This document shows positions 1 through 12,037 of a stretch of 64,000 nucleotides of DNA, piece after piece. Each line of letters begins with the position of its first letter. Positions within the stretch are counted from its first letter, which is position 1. Source of the DNA: Pempheris klunzingeri (Eukaryota > Chordata > Actinopteri > Acropomatiformes > Pempheridae); contig NC_092029.1 in the NCBI RefSeq assembly GCF_042242105.1, positions 15,486,885-15,550,884 on the forward strand, read 5' to 3'. The notes beneath the pieces were generated by a model. That model worked only from the letters and a program-made list of their open reading frames with translations. It did not search any database and was not told where the DNA came from. Made by a program: the position numbers and the translations under genes.

Positions 1-64
1 ATGGTGTGAGTCACATGGATTATAAACGAGTCACCATTTAAATTGTAACTTGAGCCACTCCCAC

Positions 65-2672
65 CTGAACTTTGGTGGCCTCTGCTGGCCTCCATTGGAC
101 GAGTGTTACGCCCCCACACAGCATGAAGACGGAGAACCACTGCAGCCGGCTGAGAGAGCGGTTGAGCATGAGGACTGTGCACAAGGCCGTGCACGGGATC
201 TTCAGCTGATAAGTCACCTACACGGGAAAACACAAGTTAGACGTCATATCTACTGATTTATTATCCCATTTAAAAAGGGACGGTGCACTGAGCATTTTCT
301 GTTAAGCAACACCCTGCTTCACACTGATTGTGGGACACTACTTGCTTACTTAATCTATGTTTAATATTTTTAAGTGCCAAAGTGGGCTGCAGGCATCAGC
401 TTGTGTGCCCAGATATTATGTGTCTATGAGTGATGAAACTAATAAATAAATAAATATATGTATGTATAACTATATTGATAAGAAAGCAATTTCTCATGCA
501 AAGAAGCCAAACATTTTTTGTTTCCAGCTTTTCAAATGTCAAGTTTTTGTATATATACTCAGTTTTGGTCTATTGATTGGACAAATCAAGAAATTCAAAC
601 ATGTAGCCTTGGGATCCAGGAACTTAAAATTTCTCTCAATTTTTAACATTTCATAGGCTAAAAGGCTTCAATGATTAATAAAAACAATATTCAACATATT
701 AGTCAATTATGAGCATAGGTGTTTGCTGTCGCCTACAGGAGAAACAAATATCACAACAGTAGAGTGGTCCACTGTAAAGGCTGTAGAGTAACACCTCAGC
801 TGTGGAGTTATATTAGATTAGGCTGACTGCCAGCCTACACTTCATCCATCAGTAAAATGACATCAACACGAACACGATATTAACCTCTTATTATTTTCTT
901 TCAATATTTGCGTAGCTCTCAACATAACATTATTTGGCAAAGATAGTGCCAATGTGCTTTATTTGACATAGTGACTGATAAAATGATAATATTCTCTACA
1001 CCGTTTCATTTTCACAAAGGAAACAACTGTTCTAAAAGCCGATTAATCAACAACTATTTTGATAATTGACTGGTTTTTAAGTTATTTTTTCAAGCAAACA
1101 TTCTCTGGTTTCATCTTCTCCAATGTGAGGATTTGCCCCTTTTTTCTGTTTTATATCAATATAAACTGAATGTGTTTGACATACAAGGCATCTGAAGACC
1201 AATCATTTCTGACTAAGCGATTCATCGAGAAAATAAGTAGTTGAACTTATAATGAAGATATGAAGATTGAGTTGCAGCTCTTGCGTTTCTTTGTATCACT
1301 GATGCAGCTGTGGAAGCTCTCTACAATCTCCATTGTAATGTCAGTGGGTGCAACACACACATTACAAGTTCCCCAACAATCCACGCCCTGCAATTGTGTT
1401 CACAGTACACTCATTTAAACATCAGAAAAAACAGGATTCAGTTCATACCTGATACACTGCTGCATCGAGGTTACTCAAAGCCAGAAAGGCCATGTTATTC
1501 TGAACTGCATACACCACCGAGGGCACGCTCAGCTTCAGCAGTTCTTTTGGGCTGCAGAACACATGTTCCACTATGGCGTTCTTCAATCTGATGGGACTTC
1601 CTGTTTCTCTGAGAGAGGAGACATAAAACAAAACGTTTTGCTTGACTTTACATCTATCACTTAATAACCAGTTACACTCCTGTGGTCACCGGCTAGAGCT
1701 GAAATAATCATCTAGCATTGTGATAATCCACTAACTGTTTAAAGACATCATGTTTATTTGTGATGTGTTAAAATGTAGTGCAACAGGAACACAAACAGAG
1801 AAGGGTTGTAAACCACAGAAAGAAAGGAATGTCTTTGAGTTTATCTTTGGGACTGTTGAGCAGACCAGGTGAATGCTTTGAAGATTTCACCTTGGGCTTT
1901 AGTTTAAGCATTAAGCAATATATATGGCAAACAATTAACGATTAACCAAGAAATAACTGGGAGATAAATTGCTGCTCCAACACACACACACACAGAATAT
2001 ATGATATCATATCATTAATCGGCCCCTGTGGTTTACATCCCTCTACCTGTAGGCTGATCAGACACCTGTAAATCACTATGTGTACCCACTATCTTGGAAT
2101 CACCTACATGGGAGTTTCTAACTCATGATAACTATGAAAATGCCCATGATAGCTTGTGGTCAGCTGGTCAGCGATGTAACAGTGGCAAACACTTACTTTG
2201 TCAGCATCCCCAGACTCAGTATTAATTTAATGACCTCAGCGATGCACACTGCAGTCGTGGAGAAGTACAGATCTCCTGACGAGATGGTCCTTGTGTAGCG
2301 CAGAGCCACTGTGTATGTGGCTGCCACCAGTGTCATCACTGTCAGGCAGTACAGCTTGAAGATCACACTCACATTTTCTGAGGAGAGACGGGGTGAAAAT
2401 GTGAAGTTAATGTAGCTGACGGCCACCTCCCATGTCCAGCGTTAGGTGTAATACACGAGAAACACTTTATTTGTTGTGCAACAGGCACAGCACGTCTGGT
2501 CGCTTCGGTAACGACAGTACAGCTGGCACACCATTAGTGGGAAGAAGCTATTCAATTGGCCTCAGTTTAGTTTTCAGCTCCTTGAATCTGACTATACAGT
2601 TGGTACGAAAAGAAGCTAACATTAGCCTGTCATGCTAGCTAATGTCCCGTGGTTAAACTCACCGCCGGCCAT
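65..2672 (-). CDS. slc35a1: CMP-sialic acid transporter, 5' half (partial at window edge)
   Basis: SLC35A1 carries CMP-sialic acid from cytosol into the Golgi lumen in exchange for CMP. Four coding exons are visible on the minus strand: 2663-2672 (ATG GCC GGC G), 2197-2377, 1449-1608 and 65-217. All have GT-AG borders and their phases join (cumulative 10, 191, 351 and 504 nt), giving 168 residues. The protein begins [20 protein letters not shown] and contains the family blocks [82 protein letters not shown] and [14 protein letters not shown]. These align along the first half of the roughly 337-residue human protein and cover about the first four or five of ten membrane helices. The start lies in a short first exon, as expected. 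The remaining exons are beyond position 1. ypel5 lies upstream in the same orientation. Close paralogues SLC35A2 and A3 fit less well at the N-terminus. Confidence 0.95.
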
Positions 2673-4234
2673 CGTTGCTTTGGTTCGTATCCGTCCGGGT
2701 AGCAAGGAAGTCAATAGTCCTGCTCACGTTACATGCCATTAAAACAAGCAGACGTATCCAGCGTGAAGTGAGGAATGCTGCCCAGCCAGCAGCACGAGAA
2801 ATTAGTCTGGTCTAGCCTTTCCTGCCTGGAATCATTCTCCTACATTTCCCAGAATGCAGCGCGAGTCGATTTGACTAAGGGTGCGTTTGATTTTAAAACC
2901 TAGACAGTCCGTCGACAAATACACGCTGACGTTCTCCGCATACATTCATGCTTTAAACTGCGAGGTTTTCTTTTTCTTTTTTGCTTTTTCAGACAATTTA
3001 AATGCGTCAGAGTCAGAGAAGAGTTGATTAAACATCTTTATTAATCAGTCATTTTTATGGCAGTTCTTTGTGCTGTAGTACAGCTTTATGCGTGTTTATG
3101 CATTTTTGCTCCTTCACATATGAGCTGGAGAAAATATTTCAAACAGTATCGAATGCAAAGAAAAGAAAAACATTTTAAGTAAGGCGGAAATTGTATGTAT
3201 CACATTACGTTGCTCGATTGTTTAATCTGACACTGTCTAGCTTTTATATTTAGATTTTAGGATGTCAATAGATGCCATTTCTGTCAAATATTTACATGGT
3301 AGTTAAGTATTTAACTATTTTCATGACAATAATTGTCATCATTCAGTCTCAAAACATTTACTCAAGTCCATAAAACATTAGGCTACACAAATATTTATTA
3401 TTTTGAACCTCCTTGATATACAAGGTTACCAACACTGCACACATACACAAATAAAAGCAGCCATACCTTAAATTAGCTTCACTCACCAAATAACTCCATA
3501 TCCCATGGTCCATTTCACATCAACCCCCTGCCAATTACAGACATGTATTTATGATTAATTATTGTCTTTATATCACAAATCATATTTTATTTTAAAATTA
3601 ATATCGCATCAGTATTTTTGTACTCCAATTATTAATCTGCAACTATTGTTGCTATTATCTTTTTTTTGTGTTATTCTATCAAGTTTTTTTTTATTTATCC
3701 ATTTTGTTTTTACCGCAGCCATCATTTCTCCCATCTCTTCCATTATTTTGTTTATCTATCTTCACCCACTTTCATTTTCTCCCTGTCTGACTTCATTTGT
3801 TTTGTTTTTTTTCTGCTCCATCTTCCTGCCTGTGCGCCTGTCTATCCAGATGTCTACCTGTACATCTGATCATATCTCTGTCTATTACTGTCCCTGTCCA
3901 TCAAAATAAAAATATACATATAAATCAATAAAAGTTTGGAGAGTGGGACAAAGAGGGCAGTAAGGGAACAAAGGGTATGAGTAGCAACTGTGATTTGCAC
4001 AAAAACTTTAGTTGAAAAAGGGTCACTAACAGTGACTTGCATGTCATTGAGTTATTGATAAAAACACATTATAGGCCATTAACACTGTGCATAATTAACA
4101 GAACTTAAATTACTTAGACACGCACAAAAAATCAACTAATGAGTGGAGTAATGAATTAAAAATAACATTTGGTAGTAGCTCAGGCAGGACATAATATTCA
4201 AATCTGAATATGGACACAAACAAGAAAACAGATT
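2673..4234. other. intergenic, slc35a1 promoter to ypel5 3' end
   Basis: I see no gene here. The part next to 2672 should hold the slc35a1 promoter and 5' UTR; it is moderately CpG-bearing up to about 2950, then becomes AT-rich. Positions 3650-3860 are strongly pyrimidine-rich on the plus strand, which produces hydrophobic open frames that I do not regard as genes. Confidence 0.6.
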
Positions 4235-4252
4235 CAGTGAAGAAATATTGTA

Positions 4253-4258
4253 TTTATT
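4253..4258 (-). terminator. ypel5: candidate poly(A) signal of ypel5
   Basis: TTTATT on the plus strand reads AATAAA on the minus strand about 1 kb past the ypel5 stop codon. That would give a 3' UTR of about 1 kb. Other AATAAA-like words occur nearby, so this is a best guess. Confidence 0.4.
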
Positions 4259-5248
4259 TTTGACAAAAAACAAATAAACATGTTCTATGTTTCATTCTAA
4301 TAATTTGACCATTGCCACCAGTCAATTTAAATATTTGAATAAATGTGTAACTGTTAAATTTAACAGCTGAAAATGAACAGCACATGTAGTTAAGATCAGT
4401 AAATCAAGTGGCTCGAATGTCTGCAGCAGGATTGTACTGAAATGCAAAAGTTGCCTTTTGTCCTTCAGTGTTAAAGCTGCTCTGATCAACTTTATCATCA
4501 TTTATCATAACGTAAAATGAAGTGGGAATATCTGAACTCTTTGTAGGTCAAAACTGATTCCTTGTCCATAATAACATTAAGAAAAAGATCAAGATGATAA
4601 ACATTAATATTACAGGGTTTTTTGCAATTTCAAATTTTGAAAACTGTGGTAATATTAAAGTAAATGCTAATTTAAAATAAAGAATGTCTGGCGTAGTGTT
4701 GAGTTGAACACTTGTCAGAAAGGACCGTACTGGAGCATACTGCTTATGTCTAACTCTCATGGAAACAGATTTTATTTCACTAAAGCAGAATCATCCGTTT
4801 TAACTGGTCCAATCTTCTGTGAGGAGAATTTACCAGTGCCGTTAATGGCGATTCAAACCTCTACATAACAATCTGTCTGAGCCTCTTGTAGGGCAGCAGG
4901 AGTGAATCCTCTCCCTCTGACAGCAGCCAAATCCCACCACACCGACACACTTTAGGAACATCACAGCCTGACGGGTACATGTTGAAACTGGAGGCGATTT
5001 GAAATGGGGAGCAGCAGAGAAGCACTGGTGTTATTACACATCGTAGAAGAAATTCTTAGATGTTTAAAGTTATGGGAAAATGTCCCCCACTTCTAGTTTA
5101 AACTCCCTGCAAAGACCCAGCCTGTGGTATTATTCAGGTGTAGCTCTACTCACAAATGGCACACAGTCCATGCAAGTCCATGCGCCGCTGCTGGAGGGAA
5201 AGCTGTAGGATGCACGGGTAGAGTGTTGTAACGGCGACTGACGTGAAC

Positions 5249-5915
5249 TCAGGAGTTGTCCGAGGGAACGTGCTCGAAGCCTTCGCTCTCCCTCACCAGC
5301 GCCCTCTCTAGGATCACACGGCCCTCCTTGTAGCGCTGGCTTTCCTCCGTGGCAAACTCGTACATCCAGCCCAGCTTGCTGTTGCAGTTCTTGCAGCTGA
5401 CGTCCCGCACCATGTGTCTCCCTGTCAGCATGACTCTGTCTTGCACCTCGCTGTGTTGCAGATTCACAACCTGGTGGAGGGCAGCAATCACATGTCTGTC
5501 ACGCTAACAATTAGCTGCAGAGTTTTTAGGGTTTTTTTAACAAATTTCAGCTCGTAAAGTCAAGACATTTTAGAAAACATTTCAGTCTGAAAGGTGTGGA
5601 CCAGACTTTTTGTGAGTAGTGTATGTATCTGTACATATATGTATCTGTACTCTACATATATCAGAGTGTTAACACAAAGAACTACAGTGGAAATGATGAT
5701 CTGACTCCTGGGGTTTCCTTTATCATTCTGAGACTCTGTCCATGAGCCAGGGGAAGGACGCGGTGTGCAGGTACCTTGTTGAACAGGAAAGCTCGGCCAG
5801 TGGCTCCTGTGAAGCGTGTGGAAATTAGTTCAGCTCGATTGGTCAGGATGGTGTCACAGTTGGCGCAGGAAAAGAGGCGAGTCCCACCAATGTGATCCAA
5901 GAAGATCCTCCCCAT
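5249..5915 (-). CDS. ypel5: Yippee-like protein 5
   Basis: YPEL5 is a small, very conserved zinc-binding Yippee-domain protein. Mammalian YPEL5 is associated with the GID/CTLH ubiquitin ligase through its substrate receptor WDR26 (family knowledge). There are two coding exons on the minus strand, 5775-5915 and 5249-5470, joined in phase 0, giving 120 residues (human 121; one residue fewer near FEHVPSDNS). The zinc ligands are visible as two CxxC pairs, C17/C20 in FSCANCD and C73/C76 in VSCKNCN, with the family's 52-residue spacing. Highly conserved blocks include [50 protein letters not shown] and [20 protein letters not shown]. The start follows an acceptor (TAG) at 5921-5923, so a non-coding 5' exon is expected; see 6928-7180. 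An upstream in-frame ATG in the genomic frame lies inside the intron and is not used. Confidence 0.98.
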
Positions 5916-6403
5916 TTTGTCTACCGCCAGTAGGTTAAAACAAACACATGCACAGAAAGCAGCCGTGTTAGATGATGTGACACACATTTCTATAGCAACT
6001 GAAGGTACACCCACACAGCTCTAGGAAATGAGCAAAATAATGACGCAAGCAAGTAAAGAACAAGGGAACATTATATTTTCTTTGCACAAGTTAGCAATTG
6101 GACTGTAAGACAGAAACTTTGCTGTATCATTGTCACTGTGGTAGCTCTCACTGAACTCATTTTTTTGTATTTACCATACTAGCTCTCCCTTTAATATGTG
6201 TGCTTTTTGTTTGTTCAGATCAATTAGCAGGACTTTAATAATGAACCTCGATTTGTCATGTACCTAATATGCTATCTCTTCCATTAACAGAATCTGAATT
6301 GGTTTATAACATCCCAATATATATATCAATATGGCAACATACAATTACATCACATACTGGAACAGACGATTTTATCCATTTTGCCTACTTTTTTTCTATG
6401 ACA

Positions 6404-6444
6404 CATATCATATCATATCATATCATATCATATCATATCATATC
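6404..6444. repeat. (CATAT)n pentanucleotide microsatellite
   Basis: About eight perfect copies of CATAT in ypel5 intron 1. It gives a false serine/histidine/isoleucine open frame on the plus strand. Confidence 0.95.
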
Positions 6445-6927
6445 TCTACAAGGTGACACATTTAAGGACTGGGTCCTAATGGAAAAAATGAATGAGACCA
6501 TTTCAAAATGTTCTAGTTAAAGTAATATGTTATAATTATTATGCATTCTTTGTAACAACAATTAATCATTACTGGAAGTAATGTTTTAATTAGTTACATT
6601 GTTTAACTGATCAAAAATGTACGTCGGACCACATTTATCCACTAACCAAACACTTTGGTATTTCTTAGGACTTTCACGCTGGAATACCGGGATTTCTACG
6701 ACTCACTTGAAGGCATCATAACAAGGTTAAGCAAAAGGCAAGAAAAATGTCACCGTGGATTAACGTCCCATCAGAAACTAGCAAAAGCTGGAAGTGTTAT
6801 GAGATGAGAACAACACTACAGTCTGCTTAATAGCCAGTCAGACAAAAAAAAACCATCAGAGGTAAATGTCAAAGAGGATACCGTTGGTTAATAATAGGCC
6901 AAACAACGGTTAAGCCAAATGTCTCAC

Positions 6928-7180
6928 CTCGTAACGTTAGCTAGCGGGATAACTGTTGGTAGAGGAAACGGAGAGGTTTCTCTCGTCGAGGTGTCCTTTG
7001 TCACCGGTATGTCTTTATTCTCGGCCGATAACACAGAAGCTCTATTTTCCTCTGAGTCGAGTTTGACAACAACAACAGAAGAGCAGTTGATGCAACCACA
7101 CAGTTACAATGGCGTTTGTTTCAGTCAAGCTAGCGACTCAGAGAACGACAGCTTCCGCTCTAAACTTTCAAAGTAAATCT
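6928..7180 (-). promoter_or_regulatory. ypel5: probable non-coding first exon and promoter of ypel5
   Basis: On the minus strand a good donor, GAG|GTGAGA, sits at 6928/6927. It can join the acceptor at 5921-5923 just before the ypel5 ATG. The 250 bases upstream are CpG-bearing compared with the flanks. The transcription start is not resolved; 7180 is only the edge of the richer stretch. Confidence 0.5.
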
Positions 7181-7425
7181 CCGCTATTAGCATTTATGAA
7201 ATCGAGCCCGTTTTAAGTCGTAACAACCTAATAATAATGATCATAATGAAAATGTTAACTATCTTAAACTTGTAGTAGATACTGTAGCAAGGCTAGAGTC
7301 CACACCTACATGCCTGTAACTATACTTTTATTTTAATTATGAAGTCTATGCTTTTATTTCGAATGTCCAGTCTCCCCAGTGTATCCCGTATATCTCTGGA
7401 AGCTTAATGCAGCTCTGAACAGTGA

Positions 7426-7441
7426 CCACCAGGAGGCAGCA
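7426..7441 (+). promoter_or_regulatory. CTCF-like motif (forward)
   Basis: CCACCAGGAGGCAGCA closely matches the vertebrate CTCF core (CCASYAGRKGGCRS). It lies about 250 bp upstream of the likely ypel5 start. Confidence 0.5.
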
Positions 7442-7775
7442 GAGCACCCAGTACACTCAGGAGGGAGTTGAACCAGAAAACTTGATGTTGCTAATTTTTT
7501 TTAGAAAATATTTGTGTAATAATCCACAAATGATGGACTGTAACTTTCCAGGATGGTTACCGCTCATCAAATATGTATCTGTATTGTTAATTTAATTAGA
7601 AGATACCTTATCTATTATTGTTTTTTAAACATATGCAGTCAGGACTCCACTGAAAGCAGCACTGATACTGAGTGGATTAGTGAATTGATGATGAATTGAA
7701 TTGACCTGTGAAGGATTTAGATAAAGATGAGAAAAGAACGTTTAAGATCTTATTTTCCCTCCGGTGTCTACTCAC

Positions 7776-8000
7776 ATACATTAAAGGACAAGTCTGGTTA
7801 TAGTCTGTTTTTTCTTATTGTCAATAAATCCCATAAAAAGACTAAACTAACAATAAATCGATCCTCCTTTTTCTGTGTAGCCAAAGACTGATTGCATCTT
7901 ATTCATCTGTGCCATAGAGCTCCCTTGTATCCAAAAGTTTTTAAAACACACAGTAGGCCATTAATGTCCCAAATAAATGTAAATTTTTTCTGTTTGATAT
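7776..8000. repeat. dispersed repeat, copy 1
   Basis: A core of about 60 bases, beginning TAGCCAAAGACTGATTGCA and including TGTGCCATAGAGCTC, recurs in diverged form near 55280-55340 in the same orientation. I read both as copies of one interspersed teleost repeat. The family name and exact ends are not known to me. Confidence 0.5.
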
Positions 8001-10557
8001 TGCATAACAGATAACAGTGCCTAACCATTTAAAGAAATGAGCCTTTTTAAGTGAAACTACAGTTGTGAATAGTTTTAAAGATTAACATCTTTTGTAGGAA
8101 CCACTTTTTCATGGCATTAGTTGTCAGTAGGAAAGTATACAACAAGGCTTTATCCTTTCAGATGATTCCCTCTTTTGTCAGATGTTAATATAACATTAAT
8201 AATCTGTGTTTAATTCATTTGATATTGCAGAAAGGTACATGCATTACAGCCATTGTGATGTCTCTAAATTCTGTTGGGAGGAAGAGAAAAAAAAGCAGGA
8301 GAAAGTGCATGCAGTGATCTAGACTGCATTATAGACCAATTAAGCACTGATCAAGCCTGCCACAGGCTGCACCCTCAGCCAACTACTTATCAACATGTAC
8401 CATAAAAAAATCATCAAATTAAGTAACAGACAGTGGACATTTACCTGGTGATTTATGGCACACATCTAAATAAAAAACACAGGTATAATAGAAAGTCCAA
8501 GAGGCTTGACAACAAGCCATTTTAATCCAAACACACTCACTGTCCAACTCTGTAAACTTTCATACTGTATGCCTTGTGCACTTTAATCCCTCCAGGGCAT
8601 TTCTCTCTATATCTCCTCCAGATTGTTCAAAAACCTTAAATCTTCCCACCTTAAGTTATGTGACAGTGAACCAAAGGCATTAAACAGTATCCCAAAATAC
8701 CACGCAGAGATCTCTCCACCTGACTGCACCTGGTGCCAAATCGTGTTTGTAACATCCATCTGGTGGTCTGCCACTCCAGTTGGTGGGATATGAAAGCAGC
8801 TCTGTCTCTCTAAACCCTTTCTACTTGTTTCTTCCATTTCCTCCCTTGATACTTCACTTTGATAAACAGAGCTTAACAAAACTGACTGAGAAAATCACTG
8901 TCAATCTTTACAGAAAGCTGCACAAACTCTTTAATACTTCTGTTTTTCAGAAGAACTCAAATCCCCCTACTGATTCTTCACATTTCCATGCGGAGGCCAA
9001 AGTCTTGACCTCCTTCTCCAGTCCCCCATAAACCTCTATATTCTCATCTCATCTCACATTTAGTACAAAAAGCATCTCATTCACACCTCTCAGTAGCCAT
9101 TTTAACCCGGAGCCCAAATCTATCAAACATCCAAGAATTCCACTTAAGAATTTAGTTACCAATTTAGGAGTTACTTTTAAAGGGTAACTCCACCAAATTT
9201 ACTGTAAGTGGAAAATCTGCTAACACTGTAACACAATGTAACAGAAGTGCTAAACTAAGTGATCACATGATTAATCAGTTTTATGCTCTGAGCAGGAATA
9301 GCCAGTCAGCTACAAGGATTTACCCTCGTCTGCCATATTTACATGAATATAATAATAGGGAGGAAAGTAGCAGAAATTCACTGAAATGGAAACAAAAAGG
9401 AAAGTAAACTGTGGAATTTTGAATCATATTGACAAGTGCAGACGATGATGCACAAAAAAAAAAACTACACTACTATTACACCCCATGTTGCACTTTATAA
9501 GTGTTCAAATCAAATGCATGTAGTGAGGTAAAACCACCACATTAGTCCAGTAATGGTATTTTGTACAGTCATTCCAAACTCTCTGAAGCTGTGTAACTAC
9601 CTCTCTTCTTGTACTGAAGTTGTCTAGGATGTACACCCACTAACCTTAACCCTTAACCCTGATCCTGAACCTAACTGTGCACTTTTCTCATGCAGCTTCT
9701 CCTCACTGGATTAATTTCTTTTCCAGCTACCGGAGCTTTCCTGAAACACCTTCTTCTTTGTGTCAGGTTTGTGGCCAGATGTTTTAAGATCTTTAATGAA
9801 ATCCTGTCTGTTGCACCTTTTCTTGTGATAAAGAAAGAAGACAGTGCTTTAACCAGCTGAAGTTAGGCTAATTGGTTTTTAATTATATAGAGTGTGAGGA
9901 TGACTTGGTGTGTCTTGGTGTTTTTGTATATGCAGAAGTGTAGCTACAGGACAAACCGTTCAGCCCAAATAAGCCTGTTCAAAGATTAGCATAGATTGAG
10001 GAGATAACAGCCATGCTTCAGCAGGGGGTTCATGCAGAGTTAATGTCCTTGAGGGAAGATAACAGACTGTAAAGGCAGTTTGACCTCATATCTGGATTAT
10101 GATAATCATGATTCATGTGATAGCACTCATAGTTCTACAGCATTCAAGATCTGCAACAAGAACACAACGGACAGATCATCACTTAACAGTTTTCAGTACA
10201 GGCCGAACCTCAGCTGAGTTCTTTAAATGTGTATGTGTGTGTTTCTATGGGTCTGTGTACAACTGTCCTAATGCCTGTAGTTCATGACCCAAGGACAACA
10301 GCAGTAAAAATTCTGGTAAGTTGTTTTCTTAACTTCTTTGCCCTTCCTTCTGGCCACTCTACACCCCCCCAATCAAAAGAAAGATAAGAGATAGTCAGGC
10401 GTTACATCACTGAACATCACTGTTGTGTAAAAAAAAAAAACCCAATGTATTTCTCTGGCTCTGTTGTCGTGGTGACAAAGTAAAGATATTAAGTGAGAAC
10501 ATCACCCTCACACACTGCAAGATTTAAGAAGCATCTCCACTGTTTCTAATTAAGCAG

Positions 10558-10643
<86 letters not shown>
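10558..10643. repeat. (TA)n dinucleotide tract
   Basis: About 85 bases of nearly perfect TA repeat, ending in ACACACA. It is self-complementary, so it may form cruciforms and be unstable in length or in assembly. Confidence 0.97.
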
Positions 10644-10648
<5 letters not shown>

Positions 10649-11207
10649 GATGTTCCATTGAATTATGGGACAAAAAAGTCTCCAAGGAGGTTTAGTAGGG
10701 AGTTGTAGCATCATACAAACAACTCAACTTATCACCTTGCTTTGAAATTTACTCATTAACCTTGTTTCCACTAACCTTGTTTCTAATCCTGTCACTGGTC
10801 CTGTCAGACCCCTTTCTTCAAAAATCAAAGTGTTTGCAGACACATTTATTCCAAATATATGTAACTCCCTGTGGGAAAACTGTTGTTTTTCCTCAATAAA
10901 AAAGAGATTGCCACAACTATTTGTGCTAATAATGGAGATGATCTTTTCCCCCATGGTGCTTTGCTCTGTCACACCACACATCTGTTGTGACCATTGACAC
11001 AGTCTAACAGAGTGGCATGATTCTGGACATTATATTGTCGTAGAGGAGAGGTCAGGTCAGCATGCCAAGCAATTACATATTAGGTTTAAGATAAATAGAG
11101 GAAAGACTTAGCTGATCTAAGACTCCAGGAAGTCATTAACCAACTTGATGTTTCCACACTTCAGTTTGTGATCAGATGGCATCCATGAAATATGCTAGTC
11201 TGCAGAC

Positions 11208-11330
11208 TTAGCTAGCTTTGAGCAGAGCCAGGCTAGCTATTTCCCCCTGTTTCCAGTCTTTGAGCTAAGCTAAGCTAACTGGCGGCTGGCTGTCACTTCA
11301 TATTGACTATACAGATGTGAGAGAGGATGT
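11208..11330. mobile_element. fold-back repeat family, partial copy (right arm)
   Basis: This contains AGCAGAGCCAGGCTAGCT, TTTCCCCCTGTTTCCAGTCTT and GCTAAGCTAAGCTAACTGG, followed by a GGCTGGCTGTCACTTCATAT stretch. The same words occur at 62125-62180 and, more decayed, at 32735-32775. It looks like one arm of a palindromic non-autonomous element. Confidence 0.65.
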
Positions 11331-12037
11331 GTGCAATGTGCATCGAGCTTGTACAAGCAGAAATAATCAGGCTGAGACTTACGTTTTAAAGCAATCATCT
11401 GACCACCTTCAATATGGTGAGATGTTGAGCACAAATCATTAACAAGAAGCACGGCCTCTTGATTTACAAAAAAAAGATTCAGATCATCAGCATAGTTATA
11501 CAGCGTTGACACAGAAGACGAGAAACAGATGTGCAGATTTTTATCAGAACTACAAAACAGATTAATAGTGTGAATAGTGTTTTATATAGCATGTGGAGAA
11601 AGACCTTCACCTCCTCTTATCTAACTGCAGAACTGATAATGTTTGTAAATCTTTCATCCGAGAAATGCTAGAGCCTTGGGGTTACTTCCCTTTGCAACTC
11701 TGAAGGTCTTCATTGTGACTGCTATATTTATTGTAATCCAATGAACAATAAAGTTTAAAGTGAAAGGTAATTTAGCAACACGTAGATAGAACAATAGAAC
11801 CACATCAACACCCTGAAGTTCACTTTCACTAATTATTACAATAAACGCTTCATTATCAGTGCTATTGTGTCATTATAAAACCTTATGGCCATGTCCTTTG
11901 GACAAGTGGGCCAGTCCCTCCTCTCTGTGCATATTTATGACATGTATAGTTTACTGGCCAGATATAACTGATAACGACAGAGAAAGACGGCTGCAGAAAA
12001 GACCCACGAGGACAAAATCTGAGAGGAGATCGGAGAG

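Larger units (their letters stand above)
7181..12037. other. gene-poor, repeat-bearing intergenic region
   Basis: About 4.8 kb lies between the ypel5 promoter and plb1 without any exon I can support. It holds a CTCF-like motif (7426-7441), a dispersed repeat (7776-8000), a long TA tract (10558-10643), and one arm of a fold-back repeat (11208-11330). Broken frames at 8600-9190 look like decayed mobile-element sequence but match no family I can name. Confidence 0.6.

Noticed and set aside
3562-3909. 115-residue hydrophobic plus-strand frame that looks like a membrane protein.
   Set aside because: The strand is pyrimidine-rich, which yields Phe/Leu/Ser/Ile codons by composition alone; no family resemblance, and overlapping frames look alike.
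6919-7176. 85-residue plus-strand frame starting MSHLVTLASG.
   Set aside because: It is antisense to the likely ypel5 first exon and promoter, with no homology.
8600-9190. Overlapping frames on both strands (minus GSLSHNLRWEDLRFLNNL; plus VTNLGVTFKG) suggesting a retroelement or pseudogene.
   Set aside because: They are broken by stops and I cannot match them in order to any family; kept only as probable decayed repeat.
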